DNA of 64,000 bases from Curtobacterium caseinilyticum (GCF_030363035.1 NZ_JAUCMN010000002.1:62001-126000); one strand, 5' to 3'; shown: positions 51,784 to 59,262, counted from the stretch's first letter. Notes: generated by a model not told the origin, from the sequence alone. Made by a program: numbers and translations.

Positions 51784-51868
51784 GGAGGGTTGTCCGAGCG
51801 GCCGATGGAGCCTGTCTTGAAAACAGGTGGGCAGAGATGTCTCGTGGGTTCGAATCCCACACCCTCCG
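51784..51868 (+). tRNA. tRNA-Ser (anticodon UGA)
   Basis: 85 nt class II tRNA. Acceptor GGAGGGT pairs with ACCCTCC; anticodon stem CCTGT/ACAGG encloses loop CTTGAAA with anticodon TGA at 51818-51820; long variable arm; T-arm GTGGG-TTCGAAT-CCCAC. Discriminator G at 51868. The genomic sequence after it is CACCA, so a mature CCA end is not encoded directly at the discriminator. It lies 4 nt before the ATG of the following GNAT gene. Confidence 0.96.
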
Positions 51869-51872
51869 CACC

Positions 51873-52403
51873 ATGAGCGCCGGCACCCGCATCCGCCTGG
51901 TCGACCTCGCGGACGCCGCCGAGATCGCCGCGATCGTCAGCGCGAGCGCCGAGCACCTGCGGCCGTGGGAGCCGACGCGTCCGCCGGCGTACTTCACCGA
52001 GGCGGGCCCGCGTGCCACGCTCGGCGCCGCGCTGGCGTCGGCAGCGAACGAATCCTCGGTGCCGTTCACGATCCTGGGGGACGACGACGAGGTGCTCGGG
52101 CGGATCACCCTGAGCGGCGTCACGCGCGGCGCGCTCCAGTCGTGTGCGCTCGGGTACTGGATCCGCGCCGACCGCACCCGCGAGGGACACGCGACCCGGG
52201 CGGTCGGCCTCGCGGTGGAGCACGCGTTCCGGGAGCTCGGGCTGCACCGTGTGCAGGCGGAGACCCTGCCGGAGAACGCGGCGTCGCAGCGGGCGCTCGA
52301 GCGCAACGGGTTCGAGCGCTACGGCTTCGCGCGGCGGTACATCCAGATCGCCGGGGAGTGGCGGGACCACGTCATGTTCCAGGTGCTCGCGCCGGGCGGC
52401 TGA
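51873..52403 (+). CDS. RimJ/RimL-type GNAT acetyltransferase
   Basis: 176 aa. Fold elements of the RimJ/RimL group: RIRLVDLADAAEIAAIV, GRITLSGVTRGALQSCALGYWI, then the acetyl-CoA loop region TREGHATRAVGLAVEHAF and HRVQAETLPENAASQRALERNGFERYGFARRYIQIAGEWRDHVMF. It may acetylate a protein N-terminus or a small molecule. The ATG is 4 nt after the tRNA-Ser 3' end, so the mRNA must be made as part of a tRNA-mRNA transcript; 3' processing of the tRNA would leave it nearly leaderless. Confidence 0.9.
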   Translation: MSAGTRIRLVDLADAAEIAAIVSASAEHLRPWEPTRPPAYFTEAGPRATLGAALASAANESSVPFTILGDDDEVLGRITLSGVTRGALQSCALGYWIRADRTREGHATRAVGLAVEHAFRELGLHRVQAETLPENAASQRALERNGFERYGFARRYIQIAGEWRDHVMFQVLAPGG

Positions 52404-52410
52404 CCGCTGG

Positions 52411-53238
52411 TCAGGCGCGGGCGCCGAGCGCGGCGAGCTCCGCGCGGGTGCGGGCGCCGTGCTTCCGCAGCAGGTTCGCCACGTGGTACTTCACCGTGTT
52501 CGGGCTGATCCCGAGCCCCTCGGCGATCTCGCGGTTGCCCACGCCCGTCACGACGAGTCGCAGCACGTCGCGCTCCCGTTCGGTGAGTCCGGTGTCCTCG
52601 GGTACCTCGACGACGCCGGGCGCGGGGTCGAGGGGCAGCGAGATGTCGAGCGTCGAGCCCCAGCCGGGCGTCGAGTCGACGTGCACCGTGCCGTCGAGCG
52701 CGACGACCCGCTCGGCGATCGGCCGGACCGCGTCGTCGTGGGTGTCGAGCGTGCCGGCACCGTCGTCGCGGAGCTGCATGAGCAGGTTCCGCCCGTCGCA
52801 GTCCCACTGGATGCGGACGCGTCGCGCGACGCCGTCGTCGACCAGGGCGAGCACGGCCGTCCGGACGATGGCACGGGCGCTGTGCGCGACGTCGCCGGGG
52901 AGCGCACGGCCGGTGGCGGGCGGTTCGACGAACTGCACGTCGAGGTCGCCGAACCGGACGAGCGGCCGGAGGTCCGCGCGGAGCCGTGAGAACGCGCCGG
53001 TGACCGGCTCGAGCAGGGTGCTGCGCTGCCGGTCGGTCACGGTCCGGAGTTCGACCAGCGCGGCCGAGGCGATCTCCACGGCCTCGGCCCGGGCGGCAGC
53101 GTCGGACAGTCGCGAGGCCCGCAGCGCGGCGAGCACCGACTCGAGCGTCAGGGCGTGCCGGTCGGCCTGCTCGGCGACGGTCCGGGCGTGCTCGGATGCC
53201 GCGGTCCGGCTGGCTGGTGCGTCCGGTTCCCTCTCCAC
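52411..53238 (-). CDS. LuxR-type regulator with degenerate histidine-kinase ATPase domain
   Basis: 275 aa. N-terminal helical region (1-105), then an HATPase-like domain (about 110-205) with the LRDDGAGTLDTHDD glycine motif and GTVHVDSTPGWGSTLDISLPL, then a LuxR helix-turn-helix (TERERDVLRLVVTGVGNREIAEGLGISPNTVKYHV, about 220-254). There is no phospho-acceptor His or receiver domain, and the N-box lacks its usual Glu and Asn, so ATP binding may be lost. Divergent from hxlB-hxlA, which it probably controls. Start GTG 53238; TACGTT 8 nt upstream. Confidence 0.85.
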   Translation of the reverse strand: MEREPDAPASRTAASEHARTVAEQADRHALTLESVLAALRASRLSDAAARAEAVEIASAALVELRTVTDRQRSTLLEPVTGAFSRLRADLRPLVRFGDLDVQFVEPPATGRALPGDVAHSARAIVRTAVLALVDDGVARRVRIQWDCDGRNLLMQLRDDGAGTLDTHDDAVRPIAERVVALDGTVHVDSTPGWGSTLDISLPLDPAPGVVEVPEDTGLTERERDVLRLVVTGVGNREIAEGLGISPNTVKYHVANLLRKHGARTRAELAALGARA

Positions 53239-53246
53239 GAGGACTG

Positions 53247-53252
53247 AACGTA
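53247..53252 (-). promoter_or_regulatory. -10-like TACGTT before the LuxR-type gene
   Basis: TACGTT on the minus strand ends 8 nt before the GTG at 53238. Confidence 0.35.
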
Positions 53253-53255
53253 CCC

Positions 53256-53289
53256 GTCCCACCCGGACGGGCGGTCCCACCCGATCGGG
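53256..53289. promoter_or_regulatory. Two direct GTCCCACCCG-nn-CGGG repeats, candidate regulator sites
   Basis: GTCCCACCCGGACGGG at 53256-53271 and GTCCCACCCGATCGGG at 53274-53289, 18 bp apart, in the gap between the LuxR-type gene and hxlB. The second copy is part of the perfect palindrome CACCCGATCGGGTG (53278-53291). Confidence 0.5.
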
Positions 53290-53349
53290 TGAGCGGACCG
53301 CCTGCGTGGGCAGCGGCGCTCGTGACGACGCACGAGGAGCATCGACGAC

Positions 53350-53922
53350 ATGGCCACCACGACCACCGCCGACGCCCTCGGGCTGATCGGCGACGAGCTC
53401 CAGGACCTGATCGCGACCGTTCGCCGTGCCGACCAGGCACCGTTCGAGCGTGCCATCGGCCTGCTCGCCGACGCCGATCGCGTCTTCGTGCACGGCGCGG
53501 GACGCTCCGGTCTCGCGCTGCGGATGACGGCGATGCGCCTCATGCACCTCGGGCTCGACGTGCACGTCGTCGGCGAGGTCACGACCCCGGCCATCCGGCG
53601 GGGCGACCTGCTCCTCGTGGCGAGCGGCTCCGGGACCACCGGCGGCATCGTCCAGGCGGCCCGCACCGCGGCGGAGGTCGGCGCGCAGGTCCTCGCCGTG
53701 AGCACCACGGACGACTCCCCGCTGGCCGAGACGGCCGCCGCCACGCTCGTGCTCCCCGCTGCGACGAAGACCGACCGCTCCGGCACCGCATCGGCACAGT
53801 ACGCGGGGAGCCTGTTCGAGCAGGGCGTCGCGTTGCTCGGTGACGCGCTGTTCCACGCGCTCTGGCAGCGCAGCGGGCACTCCGCCGACGACCTGTGGCC
53901 GCGGCACGCCAACCTCGAGTGA
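53350..53922 (+). CDS. hxlB: 6-phospho-3-hexuloisomerase
   Basis: 190 aa SIS-domain enzyme that converts hexulose-6-phosphate to fructose-6-phosphate, second step of the ribulose monophosphate route. VFVHGAGRSGLALRMTAMRLMHLGLDVHVVGE (about 47-78) and LLVASGSGTTGGIVQAA are characteristic of PHI; the C-terminal SAQYAGSLFEQGVALLGDAL supplies the active-site His/Glu region. Followed by hxlA after 69 nt. Ribosome site AGGAGC 10 nt upstream of the ATG. Confidence 0.94.
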   Translation: MATTTTADALGLIGDELQDLIATVRRADQAPFERAIGLLADADRVFVHGAGRSGLALRMTAMRLMHLGLDVHVVGEVTTPAIRRGDLLLVASGSGTTGGIVQAARTAAEVGAQVLAVSTTDDSPLAETAAATLVLPAATKTDRSGTASAQYAGSLFEQGVALLGDALFHALWQRSGHSADDLWPRHANLE

Positions 53923-53991
53923 CCCCGAGCGCGCCGTCGAGCGCGTGAACGCCACCGAGACCCCACGAACCACCACCGGAAGGACACCACC

Positions 53992-54630
53992 ATGCAGCTC
54001 CAGTTCGCCATGGACACCCTGACCACCGAGGCCGCCCTCGACCTCGCCGGCAAGGCCGCGCCGTACGTCGACGTCATCGAGCTCGGCACGCCCCTCATCA
54101 AGAGCGCGGGGCTCTCCGCGATCACCGCGATCAAGGAGGCGCACCCGGACAAGGTCGTGTTCGCCGACCTCAAGACGATGGACGCCGGCGAGCTCGAGGC
54201 CGACATCGCCTTCTCGGCCGGCGCCGACCTGGTCACCGTGCTCGGCGTCGCCGGCGACTCGACCATCGCCGGCGCCGTGAAGGCCGCCGAGGCGCACGGC
54301 AAGGGCATCGTCGTCGACCTGATCGGCGTGCCGGACAAGGCTGCCCGCGCGAAGGAGGTCGTCGCGCTCGGCGCCGAGTTCGTCGAGATGCACGCCGGCC
54401 TCGACGAGCAGGCCGAGGAGGGCTTCACCTTCGAGACGCTCCTGCGCGACGGCGAGGCCTCTGGCGTCCCGTTCTCGGTCGCCGGTGGCATCACCACCGA
54501 CACGATCGGTTCCGTGCAGGCCTCCGGCGCCCGCATCGCGGTCGCCGGCAGTGCGATCTACAGCGCCGACGACGTGGCTGCCGCCGCGTCCGCGCTCCGC
54601 GACGCGATCTCGGAGTCGGCCTCGGCCTGA
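53992..54630 (+). CDS. hxlA: 3-hexulose-6-phosphate synthase
   Basis: 212 aa TIM-barrel enzyme of the orotidine-phosphate decarboxylase superfamily; condenses formaldehyde with ribulose-5-phosphate. LQFAMDTLTTEAAL at the start, VIELGTPLIKSAG, the catalytic ADLKTMDAGELEADIAFSAGADLVTVLG (about 56-83) and EFVEMHAGLDEQA are hallmarks of HPS. With hxlB it forms a complete formaldehyde-fixing pair; no methanol dehydrogenase is in this window, so detoxification or use of environmental formaldehyde is the safest reading. A family-1 hairpin follows. Confidence 0.95.
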   Translation: MQLQFAMDTLTTEAALDLAGKAAPYVDVIELGTPLIKSAGLSAITAIKEAHPDKVVFADLKTMDAGELEADIAFSAGADLVTVLGVAGDSTIAGAVKAAEAHGKGIVVDLIGVPDKAARAKEVVALGAEFVEMHAGLDEQAEEGFTFETLLRDGEASGVPFSVAGGITTDTIGSVQASGARIAVAGSAIYSADDVAAAASALRDAISESASA

Positions 54631-54642
54631 TCTGCACCACAC

Positions 54643-54690
54643 GACGGACGGGAGGCACGGTGCCAGCGGGCACCGCGCCTCCCGTCCGTC
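54643..54690. terminator. Family-1 palindrome, copy F
   Basis: GACGGACGGGAGGCACGGTGC with arm GCACCGCGCCTCCCGTCCGTC around CAGCGG, between the convergent hxlA and PepSY genes. Confidence 0.75.
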
Positions 54691-54696
54691 ACGTGG

Positions 54697-56139
54697 TCAC
54701 CGGGTGCGGCGGCCGAACGTGGTGACCAACGCGTCGACCAGCAGGAACCCGAGCAGGGTGACCCCGACGACGGGCAGCAGCAGCGCGAGGCCGACGGCGA
54801 CGACGACCACGGCGGTGGTGCCCCACCACGGGGCCCGGGCCAGCGCCCCCGCCGCGGGAGCACGACCGACGCGGGCACCGGGGGCCCGACGCTGCCACCA
54901 CATCAGGTAGCCGAAGACGACCATCGCCGCGATCCCCAGCGCCGCCAGGAGCAGCACGAGCTGGTTCGGCAGCCCGAACAGCGCGCCCATGTGCGTGTTG
55001 ATGCCGAGCTTCGCGGCCTTCGCCATCAGCGGGTAGTCGGACCACGTGACCTGCGACACCGCGGTCATCGTGCCCGGGTCGACCGCGACGGCGTTCATCG
55101 CGACGGGCCAGCTCAGCTTGATCTCCTCGACGGTCCACGCGGTGTCGGTCGTCGCCGGAGGGCGGATCCGGACCTCGGCGGCGTGCACGTCGGCAGTCCG
55201 GGCGACCGCCAGCACCTGGTCGAACTGCTCGGGTGTCACGGTCGCCGCAGCCCCGGAGGTCGTCGAGCCGCCGCCGTGGTGCCCCGCGTGCTCCCCGCCC
55301 ATCGCGGGCATCGCGCCGCCGAGCGCGGTGTCGACGGCGGGCGCCTGCCAGCTGAGCGCCGAGCGGAGCGCGGTCACGTTGTCGCCCGCGAAGTGCGACC
55401 ACGTGATGCCCGTCGCCGACAGGAACACCGCACCGAGGAGCACCCACGCACCGGTCGCGGCGTGCCACGAGAACGTCCGCCGGTACCCCGTCACCCGGTT
55501 GTCCGGCAGCACGAGGTCGCGCTTCCGCCGCGCGCGCCGGATGCGGAACGCCCAGAGGCCGATGCCGGCCAGGGAGACGATGCCGAGCCACGACGCCGCG
55601 GTCTCGCTGTAGAGCCGTCCGACGTCGCCGAGGAACAGGCTGCGGTGGAACGTGCTGATCCACGTGCGGAACGGCAGCGATCCCGAGGTGCCGTAGACGG
55701 GCAGGTCGCCGCGGACCTCGGTGTCGCCCGGGTCGACGAACACCGCGCGGGTCTGCGACTCGAGCAGCCCGGCCTCGCTGAACATCACGCGTGTGGTCTC
55801 GCCGGCGGCGGGAGCGGGGCGGACCTCGACGACGGTGTCGCCGGGGTGGTGCCGGTCGACCCACTGCTGCGCGGCCTCGACCTGGTCGGCCAGGGGGCGT
55901 GCGCTCGCGGTCGACGGTGCCGTCAACTCGTGCTGGTACGCGACCCGCTCGATGGTCGGCGCGACGGCGTAGACCGCGCCGGACAGTGCGGCGACCAGGA
56001 TCAAGGGGCCGACGAAGAGCCCGGCCAGGAAGTGCAGGCGGAGGAGGAGCTGGGCGAACCAGCCCCGAGACGGCGGCGGAGCGGTGCTGGGCATCGGGGC
56101 GCGGGTCCTGTCGGGGTCGAGCGCGACAGCGTGTCGCAC
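54697..56139 (-). CDS. PepSY-associated membrane protein
   Basis: 480 aa PepSY-TM family protein (PiuB-like). Four to five membrane helices: about 42-65, 200-218, 245-270, 385-410 and 440-475, with two large extracytoplasmic parts. Conserved features include the LHFLAGLFVGPLILVAALSGAVYA helix start, TWISTFHRSLFLGDVGRLYSETAASWLG, and TFSWHAATGAWVLLG; histidines in these helices may bind heme or metal. A His/Gly-rich loop (GGEHAGHHGGG, about 300-310) could bind metal. Such proteins are linked to iron-siderophore reduction in some bacteria. GTG 56139 lies 8 nt after TAGAGT; ATG 56094 is an alternative. Confidence 0.82.
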   Translation of the reverse strand: MRHAVALDPDRTRAPMPSTAPPPSRGWFAQLLLRLHFLAGLFVGPLILVAALSGAVYAVAPTIERVAYQHELTAPSTASARPLADQVEAAQQWVDRHHPGDTVVEVRPAPAAGETTRVMFSEAGLLESQTRAVFVDPGDTEVRGDLPVYGTSGSLPFRTWISTFHRSLFLGDVGRLYSETAASWLGIVSLAGIGLWAFRIRRARRKRDLVLPDNRVTGYRRTFSWHAATGAWVLLGAVFLSATGITWSHFAGDNVTALRSALSWQAPAVDTALGGAMPAMGGEHAGHHGGGSTTSGAAATVTPEQFDQVLAVARTADVHAAEVRIRPPATTDTAWTVEEIKLSWPVAMNAVAVDPGTMTAVSQVTWSDYPLMAKAAKLGINTHMGALFGLPNQLVLLLAALGIAAMVVFGYLMWWQRRAPGARVGRAPAAGALARAPWWGTTAVVVVAVGLALLLPVVGVTLLGFLLVDALVTTFGRRTR

Positions 56140-56147
56140 GAGCCTCG

Positions 56148-56153
56148 ACTCTA
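56148..56153 (-). promoter_or_regulatory. -10-like TAGAGT before the PepSY gene
   Basis: TAGAGT on the minus strand ends 8 nt before the GTG at 56139. Confidence 0.4.
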
Positions 56154-56276
56154 CAAGACGTAGAAGCACCTGGGTGACGCCGTCCGTCCGGCGCGTCCGT
56201 CCGCTCTGCGCACACCGTTGCGGTGTGCGGATGACCGCGTTGACCCGATCGTGGAGCGCGACACAGACTGGCGCCG

Positions 56277-56747
56277 ATGACCCAACTCACCTCACTCGTG
56301 TACATGTCCGTCGCCGTCGACGAGATGACCGACGACCAGCTGGTCGCCATGCTCCGTGAAGCCCGCCTGCGCAACGACGCGCTCGGCGTCTCCGGGCTCC
56401 TGCTGGCCAAGGGCGGCCGGTTCATGCAGGTGCTCGAGGGTCCGGCCTGGAGCGTCGAGGACCGCTACGCCGCCATCGAACGCGACCCGCGGCACCGGGA
56501 CGTGAAGTCCCTCTCCCGCGAGTCCATCGAGACGCGACGCTTCGACGGCTGGTCGATGGCGTTCGGCAACCCGTCCGACGCCGACGTCCGCGACGAACCC
56601 GGCTTCAACACCTTCCTGACCGGACGCTCCGGGCTCCCCGCGGAGCTCGCCGGCTCGCCCGCCGACTGGCTGCTCCGCTGGTTCCGCGGACGCGACCTGC
56701 AGGACGTGCCGGAGGAGCAGATGACCCTGGCGCGTCACGCCGCGTAG
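56277..56747 (+). CDS. BLUF blue-light sensor protein 1
   Basis: 156 aa: one BLUF domain (1-95) and a short tail. FAD-binding residues match the family: Tyr9 (SLVYMS), Asn33 (RNDALGVSGLLL), Gln51 (FMQVLEG) and Trp-Ser-Met near 93-95. Blue light rearranges hydrogen bonds between this Tyr and Gln and the flavin. No EAL, GGDEF or other output domain, so it signals through a partner. Its tail (SPADWLLRWFRGRDLQD) closely resembles that of a second BLUF protein encoded 0.7 kb away. Preceded by CAGACT 7 nt before the ATG. Confidence 0.93.
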   Translation: MTQLTSLVYMSVAVDEMTDDQLVAMLREARLRNDALGVSGLLLAKGGRFMQVLEGPAWSVEDRYAAIERDPRHRDVKSLSRESIETRRFDGWSMAFGNPSDADVRDEPGFNTFLTGRSGLPAELAGSPADWLLRWFRGRDLQDVPEEQMTLARHAA

Positions 56748-56760
56748 ACGCGACCGCGTC

Positions 56761-56804
56761 CGGACGGGAGGGACGGTGCCGGCTGGCACCGTCCCTCCCG
56801 TCCG
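56761..56804. terminator. Family-1 palindrome, copy G
   Basis: CGGACGGGAGGGACGGTGCC and its exact complement around GGCT: perfect 20-bp arms. Lies between the first BLUF gene and the TetR gene; the right arm ends 13 bp before the TetR start. Confidence 0.75.
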
Positions 56805-56817
56805 TCACACTGGTGAC

Positions 56818-57426
56818 GTGGAACGACGTGAGCAGATCCTGGTCGCCGCGGCCGAGGAGTTCGACCGTGTCGGCTACGCCGCCACGGCGATCGCCGCGGT
56901 GGCCCGCCGCGCCGGCGTCGCGCAGGGCACCCTGCACTTCCACTTCCCGACCAAGCTCGCCCTCGCGCTCGGGGTCATCGACGAGCAGAACGCCCGGACG
57001 TTCGCCGTCGTCAGTCACACCGACGCGTCGCCGCTCGCAGCGTTGGTCGGCGCGTCGAAGGGGATCGCGGACCTGCTGCGCACCGACCCGATCGTGCGGG
57101 CAGGGATCCGGCTGTCGCTCGAGCGCGGCGAGTTCGCGGGTGCGACGTCGTCGTTCTACGAGCAGTGGATCGGCGGCATCGTCGACGTGTTCCGGCTGGC
57201 GCTCGGCTCCGGGGAGCTCAGCACCGACCTGACGGCCGAGGAACTCGGCGGGTCGGTCGTGCCGTACTTCACGGGCGTCCAGCTCGTCGCCGAGGTCCGC
57301 AGCGGCCGGGCCGACCTCGACCCCGCCCTCGCCGTGATGTGGCGCATGGTCGTCCACGCGATCGCGGCCCCCGCGCACCGGGAACGGCTGCTCGGCGTGG
57401 TCGCGGAGACGTTCCGCACGCGCTGA
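56818..57426 (+). CDS. TetR-family regulator (gamma-butyrolactone-receptor-like)
   Basis: 202 aa. N-terminal helix-turn-helix: REQILVAAAEEFDRVGYAATAIAAVARRAGVAQGTLHFHFPTKLALA (about 4-50), which resembles the ScbR/ArpA group more than drug-efflux TetR proteins. The C-terminal ligand domain includes GIRLSLERGEFAG and the FTGVQLVAEVRSGRADL region. GTG 56818 sits 6 nt after CACACT. It lies between two BLUF genes; the first is upstream on the same strand, the second convergent 46 nt downstream. A link to light signalling or to butenolide-type signals is inference only. Confidence 0.85.
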   Translation: MERREQILVAAAEEFDRVGYAATAIAAVARRAGVAQGTLHFHFPTKLALALGVIDEQNARTFAVVSHTDASPLAALVGASKGIADLLRTDPIVRAGIRLSLERGEFAGATSSFYEQWIGGIVDVFRLALGSGELSTDLTAEELGGSVVPYFTGVQLVAEVRSGRADLDPALAVMWRMVVHAIAAPAHRERLLGVVAETFRTR

Positions 57427-57472
57427 GCGACAGCGCTCTGCCCGTGTCGGCCGGGTCCGCGGGGTGCGAGCG

Positions 57473-57901
57473 TCAGCGGTCGAGCAGCTCGCGGTCGCGG
57501 AACCACTTCAGCAGCCATGCGGCGCTCGTGCCGTCGAACTCCGGCGCGAAGTCCATCGTGCCGGACAGGAACGGGCTGAAGCCCGCCTCGGTCGCCACGT
57601 CGGTCTCGTCGAGCGACCGGTACGCCATCGACCAGCCGTCGAACCGTCGGCGCTCGATGTCCTCACGGACGAGCGACTTGACCTCGTTGTGCCGGGGATC
57701 GCGCGCGATCGCCCCGAAGCGGTCGTCGACGCTCCACGCCGGACCCTCGAGCAGCTGCATGAAGCGCCCGCCCTTCGCCACCAGGAGCCCGGACACGCCG
57801 AGTGCCTCGTTGCGGAGTCGGGACTCGCGCAGCAGCTCGGCGAGCGCGTCGTCGTCGAAGGGGACGACGGACCGGCTCATGTAGACGATGGAGACGAGCA
57901 C
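57473..57901 (-). CDS. BLUF blue-light sensor protein 2
   Basis: 142 aa, one BLUF domain and short tail, paralogous to the protein encoded at 56277. Flavin residues are kept: Tyr7 (SIVYMS), Asn31 (RNEALGVSGLLV), Gln49 (FMQLLEG), and WSMAY. The tail TSAAWLLKWFRDRELLD matches its sister. GTG 57901 is preferred (CAGGAT 6 nt upstream); an ATG at 57919 would add six residues. Convergent with the TetR gene and divergent from the histidine phosphatase gene. Confidence 0.92.
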   Translation of the reverse strand: MLVSIVYMSRSVVPFDDDALAELLRESRLRNEALGVSGLLVAKGGRFMQLLEGPAWSVDDRFGAIARDPRHNEVKSLVREDIERRRFDGWSMAYRSLDETDVATEAGFSPFLSGTMDFAPEFDGTSAAWLLKWFRDRELLDR

Positions 57902-57907
57902 CGGACC

Positions 57908-57913
57908 ATCCTG
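57908..57913 (-). promoter_or_regulatory. -10-like CAGGAT before BLUF gene 2
   Basis: CAGGAT on the minus strand ends 6 nt before the GTG at 57901; it decides the start in favour of 57901 over 57919. Confidence 0.4.
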
Positions 57914-57977
57914 GTGCATCGGCCGGGGGACACCGATCCCTGTCCACTATCCGCTCTCCGCGTCCCGGCCCCGCCCG

Positions 57978-57983
57978 TAGGAT
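57978..57983 (+). promoter_or_regulatory. -10-like TAGGAT before the histidine phosphatase gene
   Basis: TAGGAT ends 7 nt before the ATG at 57991; leaderless arrangement. Confidence 0.55.
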
Positions 57984-57990
57984 CGACCGC

Positions 57991-58701
57991 ATGGCGACCG
58001 TCCTCCTCCTCCGGCACGGGCGCACCACGGCCAACGCGACCGGTGTGCTCGCCGGTCGGACCGCCGGGGTCGCACTCGACCGCGTCGGCCGCGACCAGGC
58101 TGACCGGGCCGCTGCCCGCATCGCACCGATCCCCCTCGCCGCCCTCGTCACCAGCCCGCTCGAGCGCTGCCGGCAGACCGCCCGCGCGGTGCTCGCGCAG
58201 CAGCAGGGGAGCCCGGAGGTCCGTGTCGAGCGCGCCATCACCGAGGCCGACTACGGGCAGTGGCAGGGACGGAAGCTCGCCGACCTGGCGAAGGAGCCGC
58301 TCTGGCGGACCGTCCAGGCGAACCCCAGCGCCGTGGTCTTCCCCGGCGGTGAGTCGATGCAGACGATGCAGTCGCGGGCGGTGGCTGCGGTCCGGCGCAT
58401 CGACGCCGAGGTCGAGGCGGCCCACGGTCCGTCGGCCGTCTGGGTCGCGGTGAGCCACGGCGACATCGTCAAGTCCGTGCTCGCCGACGCCCTCGGGATG
58501 CACCTCGACCTGTTCCAGCGGATCGCGGTCGGCCCGGCCTCGGTGTCCGTCGTGCGCTACGGCGAGCACCGGCCCGAGGTCGTCGCGACGAACACCGATT
58601 CCGGCGACCTGTCCTGGCTCGCAGCCGCCCCCGCGCCGACGGGCGACGCCGCGGTCGGCGGGGGAGCGGGCCACGACGAGCCAGGGAGCGCCCGAGCCTG
58701 A
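57991..58701 (+). CDS. Histidine phosphatase family protein
   Basis: 236 aa phosphoglycerate-mutase-like phosphatase. Catalytic RHG at 8-10 (LLLRHGRTTANATGVLAGR), SPLERCRQTA (about 55-64), the acid Glu in ITEADYGQWQG and the second His in AVSHGDIVKSVLADAL. This matches the actinobacterial MSMEG_4193-like group that is followed by DUF3090 and SCO1664 proteins, as here. Substrate unknown. The C-terminal 25 residues are Gly/Ala-rich and probably disordered. Confidence 0.92.
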   Translation: MATVLLLRHGRTTANATGVLAGRTAGVALDRVGRDQADRAAARIAPIPLAALVTSPLERCRQTARAVLAQQQGSPEVRVERAITEADYGQWQGRKLADLAKEPLWRTVQANPSAVVFPGGESMQTMQSRAVAAVRRIDAEVEAAHGPSAVWVAVSHGDIVKSVLADALGMHLDLFQRIAVGPASVSVVRYGEHRPEVVATNTDSGDLSWLAAAPAPTGDAAVGGGAGHDEPGSARA

Positions 58702-58722
58702 ACGGGCGTCGGCAGCCCCTCC

Positions 58723-58728
58723 TACAAT
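58723..58728 (+). promoter_or_regulatory. -10-like TACAAT before the DUF3090 gene
   Basis: TACAAT ends 6 nt before the ATG at 58735; it would give this pair of genes a promoter of their own. Confidence 0.5.
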
Positions 58729-58734
58729 CGGGTC

Positions 58735-59262
58735 ATGCCCACCATCGTGCACGGCTTCGACTGGCCGGAACGTCTCGTCGTCGGGACGGTCGGCCGCCCG
58801 GGCGAGCGCGCCTTCTACCTGCAGGCGCGCGACGGCAAGCGGGTGACCAGCGTCGCCCTCGAGAAGGAGCAGTCCGCGGTGCTCGCGGACAAGGTCGCCG
58901 AGCTCCTGGACGAGGTCGCGACCGTCGAGGACAACCGGTTCAGCGTCCCCGAGGCGGCACCGTCCGAGCTCCGCGACGCCGCCCCGCTCGACCAGCCGGT
59001 GGAACCCGAGTTCCGCGCCGGCGCCCTCAGCCTGGGGTTCGACCCCGCGACCGCCCAGGTCGTCATCGAGGCGTACCCGATCGAGGAAGAGCTCGAGGTC
59101 CTGACGGAGACGGACGAGGACGGTGACGAGGTCGAGACGGTGGTCGAGATCCCCGAACCGGCCGAGGTCTTCCAGGTGAAGATCCCCGTCGGCAGCGCTC
59201 GCGCGTTCGTCGAGCGCACGCGCGAGGTCGTCGCAGCCGGTCGTCGCCCCGGCGACGCATGA
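58735..59262 (+). CDS. DUF3090-family protein
   Basis: 175 aa, a little under the usual length of about 190. Starts FDWPERLVVGTVGRPGERAFYLQARDG and contains VALEKEQSAVLADKVAELLDEV and the AGALSLGFDPATAQVVIEA core, all characteristic of this actinobacterial family of unknown function. Acidic stretch ETDEDGDEVETVVEIPEP in the middle. Overlaps the next gene by 4 nt, and follows the histidine phosphatase, its usual partner. Confidence 0.93.
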   Translation: MPTIVHGFDWPERLVVGTVGRPGERAFYLQARDGKRVTSVALEKEQSAVLADKVAELLDEVATVEDNRFSVPEAAPSELRDAAPLDQPVEPEFRAGALSLGFDPATAQVVIEAYPIEEELEVLTETDEDGDEVETVVEIPEPAEVFQVKIPVGSARAFVERTREVVAAGRRPGDA

